NCBI GenBank assembly: GCA_004322535.1
Contig: SCUZ01000056.1
Coordinates: 1-64,000, forward strand
Direction of reading: 5' to 3'
DNA length: 64,000 bases
Source of the DNA: Rugosibacter sp.
GTDB taxonomy: Bacteria; Pseudomonadota; Gammaproteobacteria; Burkholderiales; Rhodocyclaceae
The notes under the pieces were generated by a model. The model was given only the letters and a program-made list of their open reading frames with translations, made no database searches and was not told where the DNA came from. How positions within the stretch are numbered: the stretch's first letter is position 1; each line of letters starts with the position of its first letter. Made by a program: the position numbers and the translations under genes. Of this stretch, positions 1 to 10,300 are shown in pieces.

Positions 1-700
1 CGAACTCGTTTCCCGTGCAGTGCAACCCGTGCTGTGGCTGGTAGTGTTCGGACAGGTTCTCGCCCAGGTTCGTGGCATCCACACCGGGCAGTTAAGCTAT
101 CTTGCGTTCATCACGCCGGGGATCCTCGCGCAGAGTGTTCTGTTCAGCGCGATCTTTTATGGCATCGCCATCATCTGGGAGCGTGACCTTGGCGTGGTGC
201 ATAAACTCCTGGTAAGTCCCGCTCGTCGCAGCTCCCTGGTGTTTGGTAAAGCAGTTGCCGCGGGATTCCGCGGCCTCGTGCAAGCCGTGGTCATTTATCT
301 CATCGCACTCGTCATGCATGTTTCACTCAGGCTGGATCCGCTGGCAATCTTCGCCGTGCTGGCCAGTGTGATGCTGGGATCGGGGATATTTGCCACCTTC
401 TCGCTGATCATTGCGTGCATTGTAAAAACGCGTGAGCGTTTCATGGGCATCGGGCAACTCCTCACAATGCCTATGTTTTTCGCAAGCAACGCGATTTATC
501 CGCTGGACATCATGCCACGCTGGCTGCGTTTCCTCGCGCAGATCAATCCACTCACCTATCTGATCGACGCGTTGCGCGGACTCATGATCACCGGAGGGGA
601 AAGCGTTCACGGTTACGGAGTTGATTTTTCGGTCATGTTCGCAGTATTCACTGTCCTTCTATTCGTCGCAGTGAGGTTGTACCCGACACTGGCGGAATGA
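1..700 (+). CDS. ABC-2 type transporter permease, 3' part
   Basis: Inner-membrane permease subunit of an ABC-2 type exporter of the DrrB/NodJ kind, which works with a separate ATPase to move drugs, lipids or polysaccharides outward. The frame is open from base 2, so the N-terminus, and perhaps the ATPase gene, lies left of the window; about 232 residues are visible. Several long hydrophobic segments are separated by short polar loops. The run WERDLGVVHKLLVSP fits the cytoplasmic loop after the second membrane segment, and NPLTYLIDALRG lies in the C-terminal region typical of the family. The substrate cannot be inferred. The following sequence is a gene remnant, so any operon is interrupted here. 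Confidence 0.85.
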   Translation, partial: ELVSRAVQPVLWLVVFGQVLAQVRGIHTGQLSYLAFITPGILAQSVLFSAIFYGIAIIWERDLGVVHKLLVSPARRSSLVFGKAVAAGFRGLVQAVVIYLIALVMHVSLRLDPLAIFAVLASVMLGSGIFATFSLIIACIVKTRERFMGIGQLLTMPMFFASNAIYPLDIMPRWLRFLAQINPLTYLIDALRGLMITGGESVHGYGVDFSVMFAVFTVLLFVAVRLYPTLAE

Positions 701-806
701 GTATTGCACGTGCTGCACACCATGCAAACGACTACAAGGAAATCCAAAACAGTGCTCCTGCGAGTGATGCCGGCAACGATTAATATCTTTGACATCACCG
801 CCGCGT

Positions 807-1140
807 TTTGGTCCGGCGACCGACGATAACGCCCTCTACACCTTCAGCTTTCTGACGCTACTCTATATGGCCGTATTTTCCATACGTGTCCGCGCGGGAG
901 CGACGCTGGCTCTGGGCGACGATACCCGGTAAAACTCTTGCGATGGCCCTTGTTGCAGTTGCATTCACGGGTACCATCCTGACGTCCGTGGGCCTCCCGG
1001 GACTTCTGCCATTATCCTGGTGGCAGACGCTCGCGATTTTCGCTTATGCGATGGTGTCGTGCCTTGTCCTGAATGATGCCAACCACTACTCGACAGATCA
1101 CTCCAGCAAACCACGGAATACGCAGGCGAAATCAAGGTAG
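807..1140 (+). pseudogene. C-terminal remnant of a proton-efflux type P-type ATPase, frameshifted
   Basis: Only the last membrane segments of a P-type cation ATPase remain. One frame (about 807-884) reads ALYTFSFLTLLYMAVFSI. After one extra base at 885 the homology continues in the next frame with VSARERRWLWATIPGK and ends with PLSWWQTLAIFAYAMVSCL at 1140. In the plasma-membrane H+-ATPase-like family these pieces are contiguous near the C-terminus, so I infer a one-base insertion. The catalytic domains (phosphorylation and ATP-binding) are absent. The stretch 701-806, after the permease, has no recognisable gene. The piece is probably a leftover of a rearrangement joining unrelated material to glgA. 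Confidence 0.7.
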
Positions 1141-1234
1141 CGTACACTTCGTGTCGCCTCCTCACCCTCTGTTGCTGAATAGCAAATTTGGCGTTTTCTC
1201 TGTACCTTTTGTGGGCTGAATTTCGATTTTGGAA

Positions 1235-2683
1235 ATGAAAGTTCTTTTTGTTGTCTCCGAAATAGCACCCTGGGTCAAAACCGGCGGGCTGGGCGATGTC
1301 GCTGCCGCCTTGCCCCCTGCCATGCATGCCGCGGGGATTGACGTCCGTATTCTGCTACCCGCCTATCCGGCACTCAAAGCTGCCTTCCCTGATGCCGTGC
1401 CACTGACAAGCTTTTCCGCCCTGGGCCATACCGCAACGCTGCACGCCGCAACGATCGCGCAAGGCATGCCGTTGTATCTGCTGGAATGTGACGCCTGCTT
1501 TGGTCGCCTTGGCAACCCTTATCTGGGGCCGGATGGTGACGGCTGGCCTGACAATGCCTTGCGCTTCGGCCTGCTCTCGCGCGTTGCAGCACTACTCGCC
1601 GGAGGAGCCAGCCCGCTCGACTGGCGACCGGACATCCTGCACTGTAATGACTGGCAAACTGCGCTCGCACCAGCCTATTTGCATTATCTGCCGCAGCAGG
1701 CAGGGACCGTGAAGAGGGCCGCAACAGTGATGACCATCCACAACCTCGCCTTCCAGGGATTGTTCGGACGCGAGCTGCTGTCCGCGCTGGACCTGCCCGA
1801 TCATGCCTGGGCCATGGACGGTGTGGAATATTACGGCCAACTCTCCTTCCTCAAGGCCGGTTTGCAGTTTGCCGATGCAATCACCACCGTCAGCCCAACC
1901 TATGCGCGGGAAATTCAGACAGTCGCGGCAGGCATGGGCCTGGACGGCCTGCTGCGCTACCGCGCCCGCCGATTAACCGGCATTCTGAATGGCATCGACA
2001 CCAGGCAATGGGACCCGGCAACTGACCCTTATCTGGCGACCACCTATGCGGTTGACCGGCTCGCCGGAAAATCTGCCAACAAGGCCGCGCTACGCGCCGA
2101 AATGGGTCTGGCGGCAACGAAAAAAATGCCGCTGGTCGGCATTGTCAGCCGCCTCACCGAGCAGAAGGGTCTTGACCTGGTGATCGACATTGCCAGGGAA
2201 CTCGCGGCTCTACCGGTGCAACTGGCCGTGCTCGGTAACGGAGAGCATGAGATGGAAGCCGCCTTTCGCACCCTCACAGCGCAATGGCCAGGGCAATTTG
2301 CTGTGCATATCGGTTTTGAAGAAAGACTCGCCCACCGCATCGAGGCTGGGGCCGACCTGTTTCTGATGCCCTCACGCTTCGAACCCTGTGGATTGAACCA
2401 GATGTACAGCCTGCGTTACGGTACGCCACCCATCGTGCACGCCACGGGCGGGCTGGCTGACACGGTGATCGATGCCGCCGATACCAGGCATGGCAATGGC
2501 TTTGTGTTCTCGCACGTCACGCCCGCCGCACTGCTGGCGACAATCCGCCGTGCCGTGGCACTCTGGCACAATACCCCGCGCTGGAAAACACTCCAGCGCC
2601 GTGGCATGAGCGCCGACTTTAGCTGGAACTCGCCGACGCAGCACTATACCGATCTTTATCAAACACTCACGCAAAAAACCTGA
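1235..2683 (+). CDS. glgA: Glycogen synthase (ADP-glucose type)
   Basis: Starch/glycogen synthase of family GT5; it extends alpha-1,4-glucan chains from ADP-glucose in the cytoplasm. The N-terminal KTGGLGDV at residues 15-22 is the ADP-glucose binding motif. The C-terminal Rossmann domain has SRFEPCGLNQMYS followed by GTPPIVHATGGLADTV, the signature of the family. The product has 482 residues, close to E. coli GlgA (477). An in-frame TTG at 1229 is an alternative start; ATG 1235 is chosen because the family begins MKVLFV(A/V)SE. No other glycogen gene is adjacent. The C-terminal QRRGMSADFSW is conserved in the family but is also encoded by DNA matching the dispersed 26-bp family at 2596-2621. 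Confidence 0.96.
   Translation: MKVLFVVSEIAPWVKTGGLGDVAAALPPAMHAAGIDVRILLPAYPALKAAFPDAVPLTSFSALGHTATLHAATIAQGMPLYLLECDACFGRLGNPYLGPDGDGWPDNALRFGLLSRVAALLAGGASPLDWRPDILHCNDWQTALAPAYLHYLPQQAGTVKRAATVMTIHNLAFQGLFGRELLSALDLPDHAWAMDGVEYYGQLSFLKAGLQFADAITTVSPTYAREIQTVAAGMGLDGLLRYRARRLTGILNGIDTRQWDPATDPYLATTYAVDRLAGKSANKAALRAEMGLAATKKMPLVGIVSRLTEQKGLDLVIDIARELAALPVQLAVLGNGEHEMEAAFRTLTAQWPGQFAVHIGFEERLAHRIEAGADLFLMPSRFEPCGLNQMYSLRYGTPPIVHATGGLADTVIDAADTRHGNGFVFSHVTPAALLATIRRAVALWHNTPRWKTLQRRGMSADFSWNSPTQHYTDLYQTLTQKT
2596..2621 (-). repeat. 26-bp family copy inside glgA (21/26)
   Basis: Compared with the two identical copies at 22021 and 38042 this stretch matches 21 of 26 bases; the outer GCGCCGT and AGCGCCGACTTT blocks are intact and the middle differs. 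It encodes RRGMSADF in glgA, the same frame that gives RRITSADF in argJ. The residues are close to the family norm, so this copy might be partly or wholly native. Confidence 0.5.
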
Positions 2684-2687
2684 CCTC

Positions 2688-3194
2688 ATGACCAACACCA
2701 ACACATCTGCACTCTGTATTGCGCTCATTGCCGCTATTGCCGCCAATGGCGTGATTGGCGCAGAAAACACCTTGCCCTGGCGCATTGCCGATGACTTGAA
2801 ACGCTTCAAAGCGCTCACCCTCGGCCACCCCATCATCATGGGACGCAAGACCTGGGAATCGCTCGGCCGGGCGCTGCCTGGACGGCATAACATTGTCATC
2901 ACGCGCAACCCTGGCTATTGCGCACAGGGAGCGACCGTCGTCAATTCAGTCGCAGCCGCGATCGCCGCCTGCGCGAACGAAGAGACCGCCTTCGTGATTG
3001 GCGGCGCAGAAATTTACACCCAGACGCTACCGCTGGCGCAACGCATGGAGCTCACCGAAATCCACGCCGAGGTGGTCGGCGATGCACATTTTCCGGAATT
3101 CAGCCGCGTCGATTGGTCAGAGCTGACGCGCGAGCCGCATGTCAATCCGGACGGACTTGCTTACGATTTCGTCAGCTACCGGCGTACAGAATGA
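2688..3194 (+). CDS. folA: Dihydrofolate reductase
   Basis: Reduces dihydrofolate to tetrahydrofolate with NADPH, supplying one-carbon carriers for thymidylate, purines and methionine. The 168-residue product is of normal length. N-terminal ANGVIG and LPWRIADDLKRFK contain the Met20-loop region and the catalytic acidic residue; IIMGRKTWESLGR and the following PGRHNIVITR form the cofactor-binding part; AFVIGGAEIY is the conserved C-terminal GGxxIY region. It begins four bases after the glgA stop codon and is probably cotranscribed with it. A hairpin terminator follows at once. Confidence 0.96.
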   Translation: MTNTNTSALCIALIAAIAANGVIGAENTLPWRIADDLKRFKALTLGHPIIMGRKTWESLGRALPGRHNIVITRNPGYCAQGATVVNSVAAAIAACANEETAFVIGGAEIYTQTLPLAQRMELTEIHAEVVGDAHFPEFSRVDWSELTREPHVNPDGLAYDFVSYRRTE

Positions 3195-3201
3195 GTTGAT
3201 G

Positions 3202-3230
3202 AGTCGGCGTGTTGCCAGCGCCGACTTTTT
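3202..3230 (+). terminator. Rho-independent terminator after folA
   Basis: Perfect 8-bp stem AGTCGGCG / CGCCGACT with a 9-base loop, followed by five T on the plus strand, eight bases after the folA stop. The downstream gene is convergent. The right arm plus T run belongs to a copy of the dispersed 26-bp family (3204-3229), so the terminator appears to be built from that sequence. Confidence 0.8.
3204..3229 (-). repeat. 26-bp family copy in the folA terminator (21/26)
   Basis: Read on the minus strand it begins AAAAGTCGGCGCTGG exactly as in the identical reference copies, then CAACA in the variable middle and CGCCGA at the end. The 15-base block is contiguous and intact. It supplies one arm and the T run of the hairpin. 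Confidence 0.75.
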
Positions 3231-3259
3231 GAGTTCTGCGCCGCGTTTTGGCGTTTTGA

Positions 3260-5506
3260 TTATGGCCTGACGCAATCCACGTAGTAACGCACGCTGCCAT
3301 TGCTGGCATCTTTCACCAGACCATGGATATCAGTCTCAAACCCGGGGAATTTTTCGTTGAACTCACGCGCAAATTTGAGATAGCTGACAATCGTGCCATT
3401 GAACTGTTCACCCGGAATCAGCAACGGTATGCCGGGAGGGTACGGCGTCAGCAAAACCGCGGTGACACGGCCTTCGAGTTCATCAATACCAACGCGGTCA
3501 ATTTCACGATGTGCCATCTTGGCAAAAGCATCGGCCGGACGCATCGCGGGGACCATGTTTGATAAATACATTTCGGTCGTCAGTCGCGCAATGTCATTGG
3601 CTTTATATACCGCGTGAATCTGCGTGCATAAATCTTTCAAGCCAACCCGCTCGTAACGCGGATGTTTGGCGACAAACTCAGGCAGCACCTTCCATAGCGG
3701 GTGATTGCGGTCGTAATCATCCTTGAATTGTTGCAGTGCCGTCACCAGCGTATTCCAGCGGCCCTTGGTAATGCCGATGGTGAACATGATGAAGAAGGAA
3801 TACAACCCGCACTTCTCGACAATCACGCCATGCTCGGCAAGATATTTGGTAACAATCGCCGCCGGCATGCCAATGTCGTCAGAGAAATCGCCATCCACAT
3901 CCAGCCCCGGCGTAATGACGGTGGCCTTGATCGGATCCAGCAGATTAAAGCCCTCGGCCAGATTGCCAAAGCCATGCCAGCGTTCGCCTGCCTTGAGCAT
4001 CCAGGCTTCGCGCTCTTCGATGCCTTCTTCGGAAAGATCGTCTGGACCCCAGACCTTGAACCACCAGTTAACACCCCATTCTTCATCAACCTTGCGCATG
4101 GCGCGTCGAAAATCCAGCGCCTCGGCAATGGATTCTTCAACCAGGGCCGGGCCGCCCGGCGCTTCCATCATCGCCGCCGCCACATCGCACGAGGCGATGA
4201 TCGAATACTGTGGCGAAGTTGACGTGTGCATCAGATAAGCTTCGTTGAAAACATCGCGGTCAAGCTTGTTCTGTTGCGCATCTTGCACGAGGATTTGCGA
4301 CGCCTGCGAAAGACCGGCCAAAAGCTTGTGCGTGGATTGCGTGGAAAAAATCATCGACTCCTTGCAGCGCGGACGGTCGGCGCCGATAGCGTGATAGTCA
4401 CCATAAAAATCGTGGAAGGCGGCATGCGGCAGCCAGGCTTCATCGAAATGCAACGTGTCGATTTTGCCGTCGAGCATTTCCTTGATGTCTTCAACGTTGT
4501 AGAGGATGCCATCATAGGTGCTTTGCGTAATTGTCAACACGCGCGGCTTGGCCTTCTTGTCAATGATGAATGGGTTGGCATCGATTTTTTTCTGGATGTT
4601 CTCCCAGAGAAATTCCTCACGCGGAATCGGCCCGATGATGCCGTAGTTGTTGCGCGTCGGCATCAAAAATACGGGGATTGCACCGGTCATCATGATCGCG
4701 TGCAAAATGGATTTATGGCAGTTGCGATCCACCACCACGACATCCCCTGGCGCCACGGTGGAATGCCAGACAATCTTGTTCGAGGTTGACGTGCCGTTAG
4801 TGACAAAAAACAAATGATCGGCATTGAAAATGCGTGCCGCATTACGCTCGGACGCGGCTACCGGGCCGGTGTGATCGAGTAATTGACCGAGTTCTTCAAC
4901 TGCATTGCAAACATCCGCACGCAGCATGTTCTCGCCGAAAAACTGGTGGAACATCTGTCCGACCGGGCTTTTCAGAAAAGCGACGCCGCCCGAATGGCCG
5001 GGGCAGTGCCAGCTATACGAACCATCCGCCGCGTAGTGCACCAGTGCTCGAAAAAATGGCGGTGACAGTGAATCCAGATACGAGCGCGCTTCACGCACCA
5101 CATGCCGCGCGATGAATTCCGGCGTGTCTTCATACATGTGGATGAAGCCATGCAGTTCGCGCAGGATGTCGTTCGGAATATGTCGGCTGGTGCGCGTTTC
5201 ACCATGCAGAAAAATCGGGATCTCGGCATTCTTGTAGCGAATCTCTTCGACAAAGGCACGCAACTCGGCGATTGTCTCTTCGCCCTCATTGGCGAGCTCC
5301 TCATCATCCACCGACAAAATAAAGGCAGAAGCCCGGCTCTGCTGCTGGGCGAATGACGACAGGTCGCCATAGCTGGTAACACCCAGCACGTCGATGCCTT
5401 CTAGCTTGATCGCCTCCGCCAGGGCGCGGATACCCAGCCCCGAGGCATTTTCCGAGCGGAAATCCTCGTCGATAACGATGATGGGGAAATGAAAACGCAT
5501 GGTCAT
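3260..5506 (-). CDS. Orn/Lys/Arg decarboxylase (PLP-dependent, large form)
   Basis: PLP-dependent amino acid decarboxylase of the large CadA/LdcC/AdiA/SpeF family, which makes cadaverine, agmatine or putrescine and can consume protons. The product has 748 residues: an N-terminal response-regulator-like wing domain (about 1-130), the aminotransferase-fold core, and a C-terminal domain. The PLP lysine is K394 in [16 protein letters not shown], and D355 in TLHFDEAW would contact the PLP nitrogen; the N-terminal core motif [16 protein letters not shown] is intact. Substrate specificity cannot be set by eye. Its ATG overlaps the dcd stop codon as ATGA, so the two are translationally coupled. It converges on folA at the 3202 terminator. 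Confidence 0.93.
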   Translation of the reverse strand: MTMRFHFPIIVIDEDFRSENASGLGIRALAEAIKLEGIDVLGVTSYGDLSSFAQQQSRASAFILSVDDEELANEGEETIAELRAFVEEIRYKNAEIPIFLHGETRTSRHIPNDILRELHGFIHMYEDTPEFIARHVVREARSYLDSLSPPFFRALVHYAADGSYSWHCPGHSGGVAFLKSPVGQMFHQFFGENMLRADVCNAVEELGQLLDHTGPVAASERNAARIFNADHLFFVTNGTSTSNKIVWHSTVAPGDVVVVDRNCHKSILHAIMMTGAIPVFLMPTRNNYGIIGPIPREEFLWENIQKKIDANPFIIDKKAKPRVLTITQSTYDGILYNVEDIKEMLDGKIDTLHFDEAWLPHAAFHDFYGDYHAIGADRPRCKESMIFSTQSTHKLLAGLSQASQILVQDAQQNKLDRDVFNEAYLMHTSTSPQYSIIASCDVAAAMMEAPGGPALVEESIAEALDFRRAMRKVDEEWGVNWWFKVWGPDDLSEEGIEEREAWMLKAGERWHGFGNLAEGFNLLDPIKATVITPGLDVDGDFSDDIGMPAAIVTKYLAEHGVIVEKCGLYSFFIMFTIGITKGRWNTLVTALQQFKDDYDRNHPLWKVLPEFVAKHPRYERVGLKDLCTQIHAVYKANDIARLTTEMYLSNMVPAMRPADAFAKMAHREIDRVGIDELEGRVTAVLLTPYPPGIPLLIPGEQFNGTIVSYLKFAREFNEKFPGFETDIHGLVKDASNGSVRYYVDCVRP

Positions 5507-6069
5507 ATCTTCGGCAAGGTCACGCCGACCTGCCCCTGATATTTGCCGCCGCGATCTTTATACGATGTTTCACAGACTTCATCGGACTCAAAAAAAAGTA
5601 CTTGCGCACAGCCTTCACCGGCATAAATTTTTGCCGGTAGCGGCGTGGTGTTGGAAAATTCCAGCGTCACATAGCCTTCCCATTCCGGCTCGAAAGGCGT
5701 GACATTGACGATGATGCCGCAGCGTGCATAAGTGCTCTTGCCCAGGCACACCGTCAGTACATTGCGTGGAATGCGGAAGTATTCCATCGTGCGTGCCAGA
5801 GCAAACGAATTCGGTGGAATGACGCAGTAATCACCATCCATTTCAACGAACGAATTGGGATCGAAGTTCTTCGGGTCGACGATAGTCGAATAGATGTTGG
5901 TGAACACCCGAAATTCGCGCGAGCAACGGATGTCGTAACCGTAGCTTGAAGTGCCGTAGGAGACGATCTTCTTGCCATCCACTTCACGCACCAGTCCAGG
6001 TTCAAAAGGTTCGATCATGCCATGCTGCTCGGCCATGCGGCGTATCCACTTGTCAGGTTTAATGCTCAT
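5503..6069 (-). CDS. dcd: dCTP deaminase
   Basis: Deaminates dCTP to dUTP, the main source of dUMP for thymidylate synthesis in proteobacteria; the enzyme is a homotrimer related to dUTPase. The product has 188 residues, the usual size. Visible motifs are [13 protein letters not shown] near residue 40, the [21 protein letters not shown] stretch with the catalytic glutamate, and [11 protein letters not shown]. It is the first gene of a two-gene unit with the downstream decarboxylase (4-base overlap). In the 157 bp upstream, TATACT on the minus strand near 6131 is a possible -10 box but no convincing -35 accompanies it. Confidence 0.96.
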   Translation of the reverse strand: MSIKPDKWIRRMAEQHGMIEPFEPGLVREVDGKKIVSYGTSSYGYDIRCSREFRVFTNIYSTIVDPKNFDPNSFVEMDGDYCVIPPNSFALARTMEYFRIPRNVLTVCLGKSTYARCGIIVNVTPFEPEWEGYVTLEFSNTTPLPAKIYAGEGCAQVLFFESDEVCETSYKDRGGKYQGQVGVTLPKI

Positions 6070-6226
6070 AGGGATTAATGCTCACTCGGGCTAGATAAAG
6101 GAAAATTAAAAAAACAGGTGCGGCAGTATACTTTTTTCTCGGCTTGACTACTTGGCTGAGTGAGGACTGAGCAAAAGTCAAGTGAGGCCAAATGCACCCC
6201 AACAGATCTTGAGGACGGAAATTGTT

Positions 6227-7180
6227 TCAGGGAACACTCAAGTCCCGTGCACTTATGATGATTTTTTCACGCATCCACCGATGAGCTGGATCATTATGCG
6301 TGCGTTGATGCCAAAAAATATGGAGTTCCAACGGCGGATAATTCGCCGGTAATGGTACGGTGACCAATGGGTATTGTGCACAAAGCAGTTGAGCTACCAC
6401 GTCACTTGTCACCAATAACAGATCGGTACTTGCCAATAACAGAGGCACAGCAAAAAAATGCGCCGTCCGATAAATGGCCTCAAAGGCCGGGCTGTTTGCA
6501 TCGCGCCCATCGACTGGGGTATGGCTGCTTGCATGACTCGCCTCATGGTTAACGCCTGTTCGCAAGTCAGTCTTCAAGCGCGGGGTTTGATTAAATTCTT
6601 TAATGCCCACCTTGTTCCGGGTCAGCGGATGTTTTTTTCTTACCAGCCCAACGGGGGAAAATGTGACTAGCTTGCTCGAATAAATACTGGGCGAAGTGGG
6701 CTCAGACAGACCCACGGCAATATCGAGCAAACCTGCACTTAACTGCTGCTGATAAGTTGAGGACTCATAGCCCTGAATGGCAAAGTGAATGTGTGGCGCA
6801 TCGTCTTGAATCATCTGCGAGAACATCGGCGCCAAGAGATATTCCATCATATCGACCAGGCTTATACGAAAAACCGTGGTGGATTTCTTTGGGTCAAACG
6901 TTGTGCCATCCAGTAATCCGGTTAGACGTTCCAACATATCGCGGACAGCCGGGGCTAAAGCCAAGGCCTTGGCCGTGGGCACCATCTCGCGGCCGGTGCG
7001 GATGAAAAGATCATCGCCAATCTCGCCTCTGAGCCGCGATAACGCATGGCTAGTCGCCGGTTGAGACAAGAAAACACGCTGCGCAGCGCGGGTGACATTA
7101 CGCTCTGTCATCATGGCATCAAAAACGCGCAGTAAATTAAGATCAAAATTCAATTTATTCACCTCGTGCATTCTACCCAT
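6227..7180 (-). CDS. LysR-family transcriptional regulator
   Basis: LysR-type regulator: N-terminal winged helix-turn-helix (about residues 12-75, with FDAMMTERNVTRAAQRVFL and SQPATSHALSRLR) and a C-terminal substrate-binding domain of the NodD/LeuO-like subgroup. The product has about 317 residues. It is divergent from the RND efflux operon with a 189-bp shared intergenic region, the usual arrangement for a LysR regulator and its target; control of that operon is inference. Start choice is uncertain: ATGs at 7180 and 7171, and a TTG a few codons on that follows GAGGTGAA, are all possible. No clear T-N11-A palindrome was picked out. Confidence 0.9.
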   Translation of the reverse strand: MGRMHEVNKLNFDLNLLRVFDAMMTERNVTRAAQRVFLSQPATSHALSRLRGEIGDDLFIRTGREMVPTAKALALAPAVRDMLERLTGLLDGTTFDPKKSTTVFRISLVDMMEYLLAPMFSQMIQDDAPHIHFAIQGYESSTYQQQLSAGLLDIAVGLSEPTSPSIYSSKLVTFSPVGLVRKKHPLTRNKVGIKEFNQTPRLKTDLRTGVNHEASHASSHTPVDGRDANSPAFEAIYRTAHFFAVPLLLASTDLLLVTSDVVAQLLCAQYPLVTVPLPANYPPLELHIFWHQRTHNDPAHRWMREKIIISARDLSVP

Positions 7181-7369
7181 GCTAATAATGCATTTCTAAT
7201 ATATCAGCCGGACTTCTATCATCCACCCAGTTTTTCGCAGCTACACGCGCAGCTACGCAGTTTCCCGCAGTTTCTTTTTTCGCCACGAATCCATGAAACA
7301 CACTATCCACGCAGCCCTTCATCAATGCCCGCAACAAGAATACCCGCACCTTAACAGCGAGGATACGAC

Positions 7370-10300
7370 GTGCTAGAGCTTGTTCGCATCGCCTTACGGC
7401 GTCCTTACACTTTCGTTGTCATGGCGCTGCTGATTTTGATCATTGGTCCGTTGACGGCATTGCGCATGCCAACGGACATTTTTCCTGATATCAAGATTCC
7501 AGTCATTGCCGTCGCCTGGCAATACACTGGCTTGCCGCCTGAAGAGATGGCAGGGCGCATTGCAACGATTCATCAGCGGGTATTGGCAACTACCGTCAAT
7601 GACATCGAACACATTGAAGCCAACTCATACGCTGGCTTTGCCATCGTCAAGATATTTTTCCAACCGGGCGTTGATATTGCAACAGCGAATGCGCAAATCA
7701 CTTCTGTATCCCAAACCATTGTCAAGCAAATGCCGCAGGGCACGACCCCGCCCCTTATTTTGAACTACAGCGCGTCGACCGTTCCCATTCTGCAACTCGC
7801 ACTATCCGGCAAAGGCCTGTCGGAAAAAAATCTGGCAGATTTAGGCATGAATGCCATCCGTACACCACTGGTCACAGTCGCCGGTGCTGCAATACCGTAT
7901 CCCTTTGGCGGTAAAACAAGGCAAGTTCAAATTGATCTGAATCCCGCTGCGCTGCAAGCAAGAGGCCTATCCGGTCAAGACGTGGCCGCTGCCTTGGCAG
8001 CGCAAAACCTGATCACGCCAGTTGGCACGCAAAAAATTGGCGCCATGGAATACACCTTGCAGCTTAATACTGCGCCATCTGCCATCGAAGATATTGGCAA
8101 TCTGCCGATCAAATTCGTCAATGGCACGACCATTTACGTTCGCGATGTCGCGCATGTCAGAGATGGCAATGCCCCACAAACCAACATCGTTCATGTCGAT
8201 GGTTCGCGCTCGGTATTGATGTCAGTACTCAAAAATGGCGTGACTTCCACCTTGGCCATTGTCGCTGGCATCAAGCAAAAATTGATCGACATCAAGCCCA
8301 ACCTGCCAGAGAACTTGGAGATTGCACCGATTAACGATCAATCCATCTTCGTTCGCGCGGCAGTCACCGGTGTTGCTGTTGAAGGGGTTATTGCCGCTGC
8401 ACTCACCAGCATCATGATTTTGCTTTTTTTAGGCAGCTGGCGCTCGACGATCATTATCGCGATCTCTATCCCGCTCTCTATTCTTGGTGCCATCATGTGT
8501 CTTTCCGCCCTCGGCGAGACGCTCAACATCATGACCTTAGGCGGGCTTGCCCTGGCTGTAGGTATTCTGGTGGATGATGCCACGGTAACTATTGAGAACA
8601 TCAACTGGCATCTTGAGCAAGGCAAGCAGGTTCAAACGGCCATCATGGATGGGGCGGCGCAAATTGTGATGCCAGCTTTTGTTTCATTGCTCTGCATCTG
8701 TATCGTTTTTGTGCCCATGTTTTTCCTCGAAGGCATTGCGCGCTTCCTTTTCGTACCCATGGCCGAAGCAGTCATTTTCGCTATGATTTGCTCCTTCATT
8801 CTGTCGCGCACCTTGGTTCCCACTATGGCAAATTCTTTGCTGCGCCCCCATGCGCCGCATACGGATGAGCATGGACTGGACAGCGTTTTGCCACCATCAT
8901 CCAACCCGCTGGTGCAATTTCAACGTCGTTTTGAAGCCCGCTTTGAACACTTTCGCGAGGGCTATCGCGGATTACTTGACTTGGCACTTCATCATCGCAA
9001 GCTGTTCGTTACCGTTTTTCTGGGTTTTGTTGTTGCCTCGTTTTTTCTCACACCATTTCTTGGCCGCAATTTTTTCCCTGCGGTAGACAGCGGGCAGATA
9101 TTGATGCACGCCCGCGTGCAAGTTGGCACACGGGTTGAAGAAACAGCCAATCAATTCGCCCAAATTCAGGATGAAATCCGGCGCATTATCCCCGCGCATG
9201 ACATTGATGTCATTGTCGACAACATTGGCGTTCCCATCAGTAGTATCAACCTGACTTACAACAACACCGGCCTATTAGGCGAGCAGGATGGGGATATTCA
9301 AATTGCCCTCAAGGAAGGCCACCAACCCACCGCTGAATACATCAAAGCCTTGCGCGAAAGACTGCCGCACGCCTTCCCTGGCGTAACCTTTTCCTTTCCA
9401 CCCGCAGACATGGTGAGCCAGATTCTAAACTTCGGCTCACCAGCCCCGATTGACTTGCAGATTCGCGGTGGCAAACTCGATGCCAATTTCGATTATGCCA
9501 ACAAGCTGTTGCCAAAAATTCGCGCTATTCCGGGCATTGCCGATGTACGCATTCAGCAATCCCGGCAAAACCCTGTCTTCAAGATTGATCTTGACCGAAC
9601 GCGAGCGCAGGCACTGGGTGTTACCGCTCGGGATGTGACCAATAGCCTGGTTGTCAATCTTGCCGGCAGCAGCCAAGTGGCTCCCACCTTCTGGCTCAAC
9701 CCGAAAAATGGCGTGTCTTATCCCATCGTGATGCAAACGCCACAATATCAGCTGGATTCTTTAACGGCATTGGCCAATGTGCCTATCAACAGCGCAGGTA
9801 AAGAAACACACATTCTGGGTGGCATCGCAGCATTCTCCCGCGCCGCCAGCAATGCCATGATCAGCCAGTATGACATTCAACCCATGGTGCAAATCAATGC
9901 CGCCATCCAAGGGCGTGACCTCGGTGCGGTTGCCGCTGACTTGCGTCGTGTTCTGGCGGATACAGCAAAAGAAGTACCCAAAGGATCAACCGTGGCTTTG
10001 CTAGGTCAGGTGCACACCATGGAGAGCGCATTCTCCGGCTTGATTTTCGGCCTTATCGGCGCCATCATTCTGATTTACTTCCTGATAGTGGTGAATTTTC
10101 AATCCTGGCTTGACCCATTTGTCATTATCACGGCGCTGCCTGCTGCCTTGGCGGGCATTATCTGGATGCTATTTACCACCTATACCCCGCTGTCTGTTCC
10201 CGCCCTCACCGGCGCCATCATGTGTATGGGGGTTGCCACGGCCAATAGTGTGCTGATTGTCAGCTTCGCACGCGAGCGCCTTGACGTGCTGGGGAATGCC

